This document shows, one piece after another, positions 57,048 to 64,000 of a stretch of DNA of 64,000 nucleotides. The first letter of the stretch is position 1. Each line of letters opens with the position of its first letter. The stretch is from Morella rubra (taxonomy: Eukaryota; Streptophyta; Magnoliopsida; Fagales; Myricaceae), in contig CM025852.1 of NCBI GenBank assembly GCA_003952965.2, positions 26,639,457-26,703,456 on the forward strand. The letters run 5' to 3'. The notes under the pieces are model-generated. The model searched no databases and was not told where the DNA came from. It saw only the letters and a program-made list of their open reading frames with translations. A program made the position numbers and the translations under genes.

Positions 57048-58268
57048 ATGGCGAGATTTTCCGCAATGAAGGTTCCAGATGAAGCACGCAAGGGAAACGA
57101 AGACAATTTTATGCCATCGTATGTTTCAATTGGCCCACTTCATGCCCACAAGAACCCGCAATTCAAAGCAATGGAAGACATTAAGACGAAGTATGTGAAG
57201 TCCTTCCTCAAAAGAGCTGACCCAGAAAAACCACCAATGAAGGAACAAGAAATATGCGGATTGCTTCGTACCAAAGCTAGTTGGAGCGCTAGCTATTTTT
57301 ATGCAGAAGAAGTTACAGATGGTATTAGGGAAGATTTCACTCAGATGTTGATGCGTGATGGTTGCTTTATCATTGAATTCTTTTTATGGCAGACCGAATC
57401 GAAAGAGGGAGAAGCTGTGTTTATTGAAATAGATCCTAATTATAAGATCGAAACTAAGGCGATAATGAAGGACTTGCTTCTACTCGAGAACCAACTTCCT
57501 TGGGAAGTGCTCGAACTTTTGTTCGACGGCATCTGCAAAAAAACTGAAATTAATCTCGAAAACTTGGCTTTTACATCATTCCAAAGGCTTACGCCCTGCA
57601 AACAGATGCGTCCTCCTAGTCCTCCTGGCACCGGAAAAAATATTTCTAGCTCCATTAAGAAGCTGCATCTACTTGACTGCTTTCGACACTATCTGCTTGG
57701 ATCAAAGGCACGCAACTTCGATACTGGTTCTCGACCAGTAGATCCGAAGTTCTTAAATGTTCCATCCGTGGCAGAGCTTGTAGAAGTTAAAGTTAAGTTC
57801 ACTGCAATATTGAAGTCAAGTTACATGGCGGATATAACTTTTGCAGAGCAGGGCGAGATGAAGATCCCACAAATATGCGTCGATACGTATACAGAACACC
57901 TCTTCAGAAATCTCCTCGCATTCGAACGAGGTGATCCAAACGTGCCGTCTCTTTTCACCTCTTATATTGTGCTCCTAAAATACCTTATCAAGACCAAGGA
58001 GGATGCAGAACATCTCCAAAAAACAAATGTTCTTACGTACTACACCAGCAGCGAGAACTTAGTGAGTTTCTTCCATAGCCTCTATATTGACACTTCTTTT
58101 AGGAGTATTCTTTACACTGGGCTTCGCTTGAACAAGTTTTACTGCTCGCTGGAACAAATGGCATGCAGCTCGCTAATATTGACACTTCTTTTAGGAGTAT
58201 ATACTAGTACACTTGGGCTTCTGCGTGGGATGTTGATTGCTGATCTTGATGTGTACGTTTATTTCTGA
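57048..58268 (+). CDS. DUF247 protein with a replaced C-terminus (segment B)
   Basis: 406 codons. The first 362 residues differ from the A copy by one change (RYMAD to SYMAD), then at TGLR the sequence leaves the family: 8 bp are lost, the frame shifts, and the canonical RWNKWHAALIR and NNPWMIIATVGAFVIAGL tail is replaced by SSLILTLLLGVYTSTLGLLR followed by a short tail. Part of the new end is a second copy of the neighbouring ATTGACACTTCTTTTAGGAG stretch read in another frame. The new tail is hydrophobic, so a membrane segment of a different sequence may remain. Whether it is functional is open. Confidence 0.75.
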   Translation: MARFSAMKVPDEARKGNEDNFMPSYVSIGPLHAHKNPQFKAMEDIKTKYVKSFLKRADPEKPPMKEQEICGLLRTKASWSASYFYAEEVTDGIREDFTQMLMRDGCFIIEFFLWQTESKEGEAVFIEIDPNYKIETKAIMKDLLLLENQLPWEVLELLFDGICKKTEINLENLAFTSFQRLTPCKQMRPPSPPGTGKNISSSIKKLHLLDCFRHYLLGSKARNFDTGSRPVDPKFLNVPSVAELVEVKVKFTAILKSSYMADITFAEQGEMKIPQICVDTYTEHLFRNLLAFERGDPNVPSLFTSYIVLLKYLIKTKEDAEHLQKTNVLTYYTSSENLVSFFHSLYIDTSFRSILYTGLRLNKFYCSLEQMACSSLILTLLLGVYTSTLGLLRGMLIADLDVYVYF

Positions 58269-58870
58269 TAGTACTGTAAATTTGGCTCGCGAGTGACAAA
58301 TGGCATTAGAAGCTGCAGCAAGAGAATGGTCTGAATGCTGAGCGCATTAACTGATGCAGTTTAACTCTAGAAACTCCTGATGGATGATCATTGCCACTCT
58401 GTCGGCTGAACCTGATCCATCTGGTTGAGATTGCTGGAAGATTCTGATTCAAGGCTGCTGAATTGCAGTTGAATCTGAAGAAAGGTGTTCTTTGGCTGAG
58501 CAATTTCTGAGAAAAGACTAGTTCGTTCGTCCATAATCCATCGAAGACCATAAGAAAGGAGTTCTTGGGAAACTTTACGGAAAGATTGGGGATCGGGGAA
58601 ATGAAAAGGAAAATTGATCACCATCGTGTAAAGTTGTCGAGCAATTAGTGGACTGATTGGTGTTTAGAACACCCGGAGTGTTTTTGTCACATCCACCTCA
58701 AGTGATTTTCACTTCGAGATTCTTTATGCTATAATGCATTTATCTCATTGGCAAGCGATTGCAGGCCTGCATAGTTAGTCCGTTTAGAGTTAATCTTGTC
58801 TTGAATAATTGCAATAATTTGCGTAGGTTAGATAGTCTTATTGAAGGTGCAGATATTAGCTATGTATGGA
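58269..58870. other. Extra DNA in segment B downstream of DUF247
   Basis: About 600 bp with no match at the same place in A, where the DUF247 end is followed directly by the 3' flank. Small pieces resemble the A flank (GCTGATCTTGATGTGTACGT near 58237, and a second version near 58880), which suggests local rearrangement plus foreign filler. Short open frames on the minus strand (58306-58624) show no domain. Confidence 0.5.
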
Positions 58871-59856
58871 ATATTGACTGATCTTGATAGTTGATTGTTA
58901 ACAAGGTTATGTGTACGTTTCATCAAATTATCTGATAAGTTTTATTCTAGATGATTAATGTAATATTATTAATTAATAGTTTGTTGAAGAAAGAAACAAA
59001 TGCATGCATGCGAATTTTATTTTCTTTGCATTTTTTGGTTTTTGATGAGTACACCATCCACGACATGGGTTTTCGCAGACAATATATATATCTTTAGTCG
59101 CCTATTGTTTGAACATATACAGTATTAATCAGATAGGCATGTCTAAAAAGGGGCTCCTTCAAATTGGTATATTGTTCCCATTCCTTCTAGAGAGAGAGAG
59201 AGAGATTCAAAAAGGATAAATAAAAAAAACCCCTCTAAAATGACTTTTATCCAATTTTCCACAGTTTTTCAATGAAAAGTGAAGTTGTCACAGTAAAGAA
59301 AGAGAATAAATGGAAGAAAAATCACATATATATATATAGTAAATAGAACAACTATTAATTATAGAACATATATTGTATGAAATTAGTAATTGGGAAGGCC
59401 TTAAAAGTTTAAATTGATTTAACTTGGGCTAGAGAATCTAAATTAATTTGTATGGAGGATCGATATTTCACCGGCATTAATTGCACATATATAATATGAC
59501 TCCTAAGTAATGTCTACCATATTCAGATGCATGCATGCATGCTAGTTATCCAGAAAGAAAATAAGCAAAACCATGCATGATACGAGCTACCAATACTAAC
59601 TAAAAGAGATATTACATAAATATTATGCCATTGATAAGATATCGATCGGAGTTAAATAGGACCTCGGAATTAACAAGGACGTTTAGTAGAAGTCTCAAAG
59701 ATATATATAATCTTATACATGCATATAGATACATACATATATCTATCCAGGACCCCAGGTCATGTGAAATTTATTTTATAAATCCTGATCAGCATGCAGA
59801 TAGCTTGAGGGTACATAACATTTTCCCTGCTGGGGTGAAGTACTAGTCTTCTAATT
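58871..59856. other. Non-coding DNA matching 15380-16319
   Basis: Same content as in A: the GA microsatellite and the TA microsatellite (shorter here, near 59326). No gene. Confidence 0.5.
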
Positions 59857-60047
59857 CTACTTCTTCAAAGCATCTGTTAGAAATTCCTTCACTTCATCTG
59901 CATCGGCTCCATAGTGTAAATCTCGTTTCTTGCCTTCCTTCAGATATACGAAAGCTGGTGTCGAGCTAATGAACTGTGACGATGCCAAGTTCTGCAAGCA
60001 AGAGACATATTAATTATAGAATTTGAGATCTGTCAGGGCCGGCTCAA

Positions 60048-60084
<37 letters not shown>

Positions 60085-60669
60085 CTCCATCTTGAATGCA
60101 GTACATCACGTACCCTCAGGTCGATATCCTCATCCACATCCACTTTCAGAAATTTGATATTGCCGTACTCGGATGTACTCTTAGCCAGATCGTCCACGAC
60201 CGATGACGCATAGTTGCTTGTGTTGGAAGAATAGAAAGCAACAACTATCTGCATGAATCAGGGAGCTGATCATCAGACGTACTGGTTCATGCTAATTAAT
60301 TAATTAAAAGACTGAGATTAACAAAGAAGATGACAAATCGTGAGGAACCGGTGGTCCAGTAGCACCAAAATCGTGAACTGACAACATGATCTGCATATCA
60401 ACAGAATCATAGAGAGCCATATATGGAAACAACTTCCTCATCAAAACGGAAATGGCGATCGATCTCGTTGGCTTCAAAAAAATTATTGGTCGCCATTTTC
60501 TCCGAGCATCACAGAACATTTGAATGCAGGGGGGAGCTGACAAAACATACAGAGATAGATATTGACCCGTACGAATGCTCAGCAAAGAGATAAGAGACTC
60601 AAAACAAACCTGCTTCTCCTTCTTGATCTTCTCGTTAAATTGTTTTTTGTTGGCGACAGCGAATGCCAT
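59857..60669 (-). CDS. Thioredoxin-fold protein lacking CxxC (segment B, intact)
   Basis: Exons 60610-60669 (ATG at 60669), 60114-60248 and 59857-59991 with TAG: 109 residues in phase. Identical to the A protein in the parts compared except for one added residue near the C-terminus (EFLTDALKK against EFLDALKK), from a 3-bp in-frame insertion. It also has YSSNTSNY in place of the WCGPC motif and keeps the cis-proline loop SSTPAF. The TA microsatellite in intron 2 is longer than in A. It is the only gene of the duplicated block that reads intact in both copies. Confidence 0.82.
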
Positions 60670-61489
60670 TCTTCACGTTCAGAACTAAACTCTGTTTCCG
60701 CAAAGAGTTTCTCGAAAAGCGAGGAGGAGTACGCGAAACGAAACGTCTCTACGCGTGGTATAAATTAGCAAAAGAGAACCTTGCCACGAGTCACGACCTT
60801 GGTTGTTCTGATAATCACGATGTGGCCATCGAATATAAGGACAACGCAAGGGCCAAGGAGATTCCCATCCGAACAACTTTTAACTTTTGATGACGCAACT
60901 TGAGATTTATTACCGACTGACAATCATCATCATCATCATATTTTCCCATCCACAATTTTAGGATACCAAAGTTAAACAAAAAAAGGAAAAAATATGGCTT
61001 CGGTGGAATTGTATTTTTTTTTTCTTTTAATGGGGGAAAATAAAGATTATCTTTTTTTGCTAAGAAGCAAGCAGAATCTACTCTTTCGCAATTCGCATAA
61101 CTTTAGCAGGAAAAGAAGAAGTAGAGACTAGTTCATGTCATGATGGGATAAGAAAGGAATATAAATTACTTTCGGTGATCTTTCTTTTGGGAAAGAGATC
61201 ACCAACCACTAGTTGTTAGCCAAAAGGAATAACTTCCCTCTTTCTGTCTTTCACAAACCACAATATTGATTTGCGTGGTATATGCGTCTTCCAACGATAA
61301 TTTATCCCTCGGCGATAAAATACAAGAAAAGGAGACTTCTGCATCTTCTTTTACTTACCCTCTGGCGTCAGAAAAGCCATCACGCACGAAGATGTACAAA
61401 AAATAATTAACTAGGAGAACTTAAAAAGGTTGTTTTATAAGCAATTTCATTAGTCGACGTTTGGAACTTAACGATAAGGACGTTGTTTA
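60670..61489. other. Upstream region of thioredoxin-like B
   Basis: Matches 17116-17906 of A with small indels. No gene. Confidence 0.45.
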
Positions 61490-61930
61490 CGCATGCCTAT
61501 TGAGAAAGTCATTGTGCCACATTTAGTTTCAATTGGTCCATTTCACCAAGGAACGAAGGAGCTGCAACCCTTGGAAGAAATTAAGCTGTGGTATTTGCAT
61601 GGCCTCCTCAATCGAGTCCCAACGAGCGAAACAAGTTTGGAGTGCTTTGTACGGAGAAGTCATTGGAAGTGTTGAGCAAGGATGTCGTGAATGTTACTCT
61701 TGAAAATATATTTTTAGTTATTGTAGAGAGAAATTCAAAGAGATACTGGTGGTTGATGGGTGTTTTACAATCGAGTTCTTCCGCAATTAAGTTAAAAAGG
61801 TGGTGCTACCAGAAAAGGAAGATCCTGTCTTTACTACATCATGTATGGTTTGGGAATTAATAGTAAGCGGCTTGCAGCTCCTACTGATCCTGTCTTTACT
61901 ACATAATGGATGGTTTGATTGGCGGGTGGG
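61490..61930 (+). pseudogene. DUF247 pseudogene fragment at the right edge of segment B
   Basis: Reads MPIEKVIVPHLVSIGPFHQG, LQPLEEIKLWYLHGLLNR, TSLECF, then breaks at the same positions as the A pseudogene (frameshift near 61670). It is closer to the intact family at its start than the A copy, which has a deletion there. Near its end CCTGTCTTTACTACAT occurs twice (61824 and 61890). After about 61920 the DNA is unrelated. Confidence 0.82.
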
Positions 61931-62361
61931 GATGCGTGCGGCAGCACGCGGCAATCGACCAGCAACGGACTGGTGTAGAAAGGACCGACCGAAGGAGTTG
62001 AGTCTGATGAGCTAGGGCGTGGCCTCCAAGTTTTTGCTCCACTTCTTCGAGCAAAAACTAACCAAACAAGACAACCAAAGGTGGGGAAAAAGCGACAGAT
62101 CTCGGTCACAAATGCTGTGCGGGGACAGGAGAGAGGATGGGAGGATGAGAGAAGCCAGAGCTACTCTCGCCATCGGAAAAACTGAGGGGAGAGAGGGTTG
62201 GGCAGAAACCCTAGGTGTTCTAGAGAGAAGGCAGAGCCTCTCTCTCTAGAACATATATATTCATAAAGCTTAAGTTGTGTATTTTTCTAGACACCATGTG
62301 TGGTCTTTTGTTCTCTTAGATCTTTCTCTAGGAAATTGATATTAGATCGTAACATATACGT
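61931..62361. other. GC-rich, GA-rich DNA, unidentified
   Basis: Distinctly more GC-rich than the surroundings up to about 62250, with a GAGAGAGG-rich part and a palindrome-like pair (GTTCTAGAGAGAAGGC and CCTCTCTCTCTAGAAC). It resembles a plant gene leader or an LTR end, but no coding part follows. Not assigned. Confidence 0.3.
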
Positions 62362-62479
62362 CACTACAAGAATTTCCCTGTATAGTTGCGAGCCTGAACG
62401 TTGCTAAAAGAAGAAAAATCGTCGAGACAAAAAATCACCGTCGAAAAACGAAGCTCCGTCGTCAATACAACGTCACTAC

Positions 62480-63692
62480 AACTATGGGCGGCACTTTTTC
62501 CTCTCGCCGCTATTCATTCTGGAATTGGTGACTGATGCTTGAGTCATGAGAGATTATCTTAAGTTGTCGCCCATATGCCCCTCTCTAGGTACCCATTTTG
62601 TCGGTAACTGATTCATTTTGCAACATCTTCTTCGTCGTTGTCGTCTGGAAGATTTTATTTGCTGCGAAATTGTTGTTGCCGATTAATGTCATTAAAGCGA
62701 CAGTGGAAGAAACATTGATATAATTCATTGATAAAGGGGCAGATTCATCTTGTTGCTATAACCATATTTTTTGTCGCTAGTCATTTCTTTTTCTTTTTTT
62801 TTTTGTTCTTTTGTTGTTGTTCGCATAAAAAGTGAATCTTAATTTTTGATCAACTTAAATATTCTTCTGCATGCCCTCTTTTCACTACCCACTGTACTAT
62901 AGAATGAGAAAAAGATCGATGGTTAGCATAAGTTGTGCTAGATTGTTGTTCGAGTAAGTTTTGTCAGTCTACATTTGATCTGATATGTTGTGCATGATTT
63001 GACAAAAGCCAAAACATATACTATTTTAACAAATCAAAATTAAAAACCTTCAACAACTTTTTTACTTACATTCCGCATACACTTTTAACTAACATCTCAC
63101 ATACACGTACTTTTATTTTTATACTCCCAATTCCAATAATTTTAACACCAACATAAAATTTTAGCAAATTTTACTAAAATTTTATATCCAAACGCTATGT
63201 TACAGTAATAATAGTTGATCTACAAAAAATGGTGGACAAAAGGACTGGGTTGTTTTACTTCACTCATCTCCACCAACAACATGCCAAGGTTGGTGTTCAT
63301 CCAATTACCTCCAACAACTTGAATAGCCAAAAAATTCCTACTATCCATGAAAGCAGAGCAAACAATACAGCATCTGCAAAGGACTTGCTTTCTCCCCTCC
63401 AATAGTGCCTCAAAAATCCAACAAGTTTCATTCCCTCCAATAAGCACAAAACACCCACCACCAATTTCTCAAAAAATAAAAGACATTGATCTTGTCCATA
63501 TACATTCACAACAATATTGAAGTTTGAATCCAAATAAATAGTTTCAAAGTTCACCTTCCAAATAAAATTACTCTGGTATGGCCGGAGTTTTTGTCCAATG
63601 AAGGATAGAACTATTTGAAGTAATGAAAAAAAAAAATTAGCAACTAATTCAATTGACAAAATTACCTAGCATTCATGTCCTTAAACCCTCAC
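62480..63692. other. CACTA interior without a clear gene
   Basis: AT-rich. Minus-strand open frames at 63220-63659 are hydrophobic and carry no domain that I recognise. Likely 3' untranslated or decayed CACTA sequence. Confidence 0.4.
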
Positions 63693-64000
63693 CTAAGGGA
63701 GAGTGTCATCATCACTCTCTTCATCAGAGCTTCTTTTTGGATAGAGATGGTCCATTTTGTCACCGAATGAGGCTAATTGGATCATTTGGTTTTGCAATGT
63801 GTCATACTTATTCTTGTATGTCTCTAGCTCTGACTTATACGTCTCAACTTCTTAGGTAAGTTGAGTAACATGATAAGAACGTGTTGATGGGGAAGGGATT
63901 GGAATGACAGAGTTGCCCAATCCTCTCATGTATCCAGATTTTGAACCCAATACATCGCGAAAAACTTGTTATGCAATTCCACAAGATGATTTTGTAGGAT
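63693..64000 (-). pseudogene. CACTA transposase (plant transposase-24 / Ptta type), C-terminal end
   Basis: Reading from the window end: DVLGSKSGYMRGLGNSVIPI matches the family's conserved lG..sGy.rGlG...P motif. Then follow SYHVTQL, a coiled-coil stretch ETYKSELETYKNKYDTLQNQ and an acidic tail SSDEESDDDTLP before TAG at 63693-63695. A TAA at 63853-63855 interrupts the frame between motif and coiled coil, though an unrecognised intron there could avoid it. Belongs to the DNA-binding or transposase protein of the CACTA element. Confidence 0.7.

Larger units (their letters stand above)
46641..61900. repeat. Segment B: direct copy of 0.63-18.3 kb
   Basis: Gene order and orientation equal those of segment A. 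Offsets step down from about 46010 at the adenylate kinase, to 45228 at argininosuccinate synthase, 43264 and 43070 in and after RID3, and up to about 43554 at the thioredoxin-like gene, which records several indels. Most coding stretches look well above 95% identical. The left end lies at the CPI1 exon 2 junction (46635-46641); the right end lies within a DUF247 pseudogene near 61860-61920. Confidence 0.93.
62362..64000 (-). mobile_element. CACTA (En/Spm) transposon, one end and part of its gene
   Basis: The terminus is CACTACAAGAATTTCCC at 62362, the signature of this superfamily, followed by GC-richer subterminal repeats with the word CGTCG and CGTCACTACAA. The transposase-like gene at 63693-64000 lies on the minus strand. 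The other end is outside the window. The preceding bases for a 3-bp target duplication would be CGT or similar, to be compared with the far end. Confidence 0.75.

Noticed and set aside
63220-63659. Hydrophobic minus-strand open frames near the right end
   Set aside because: They lie 3' of the CACTA transposase stop and show no domain; composition (A/T-rich complement) explains the hydrophobicity.
1-64000. CRISPR array, bacterial operon or organelle origin
   Set aside because: Spliced plant genes, LTR and DNA transposons and low gene density show nuclear plant DNA; the repeats are direct duplications and microsatellites, not spaced arrays.

Overview
The window is nuclear DNA of a flowering plant, most likely a woody eudicot. 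The protein-coding genes have introns, the intergenic DNA is AT-rich, and there are plant mobile elements (Ty1-copia, CACTA, MULE-like and Tourist-like MITEs) and plant-specific families (DUF247, ROOT INITIATION DEFECTIVE 3, cycloeucalenol cycloisomerase). I cannot name the species.

Layout. Segment A (about 0.63-18.3 kb) and segment B (about 46.64-61.9 kb) are direct copies of one block. In order along the + strand each holds: a mitochondrial adenylate-kinase-7-like gene (-), argininosuccinate synthase (-), a RID3-like WD40 gene (-), a DUF247 gene (+), a thioredoxin-fold gene without the CxxC active site (-), and the start of a broken DUF247 gene (+). In A the argininosuccinate synthase, RID3, DUF247 and thioredoxin-like genes read as intact; the adenylate kinase has one 1-bp frameshift. 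In B the adenylate kinase, argininosuccinate synthase and RID3 copies are all broken, the DUF247 copy has a new C-terminus, and only the thioredoxin-like gene is clean. The left edge of B cuts into exon 2 of a cycloeucalenol cycloisomerase gene (CPI1), of which only the 5' part remains.

Between A and B (18-45 kb) lies a DUF247 array built by repeated duplication. It contains one intact 450-aa gene (35936-37288), a 3'-half gene (39696-40349), a nearly full pseudogene (43384-44749) and several 5' fragments, embedded in repeated flanking units. It is heavily invaded by mobile elements: a complete but decayed Ty1-copia element (19818-25533) inside a DUF247 5' exon, two related solo LTRs, and at least eight MITE-like elements. 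Several have target-site duplications that can be confirmed because a paralogous unit preserves the empty site.

The right edge (62362-64000) enters a CACTA (En/Spm) element: a CACTACAAGAA terminus and, on the minus strand, the C-terminal end of its transposase-24-type protein.

Functionally the housekeeping genes (arginine synthesis, adenylate kinase, WD40 nuclear/ribosome-related protein, sterol isomerase) are passengers. The features that stand out are the fast birth and death of DUF247 genes and the retention of a CxxC-less thioredoxin-like gene beside a DUF247 gene in both segments.
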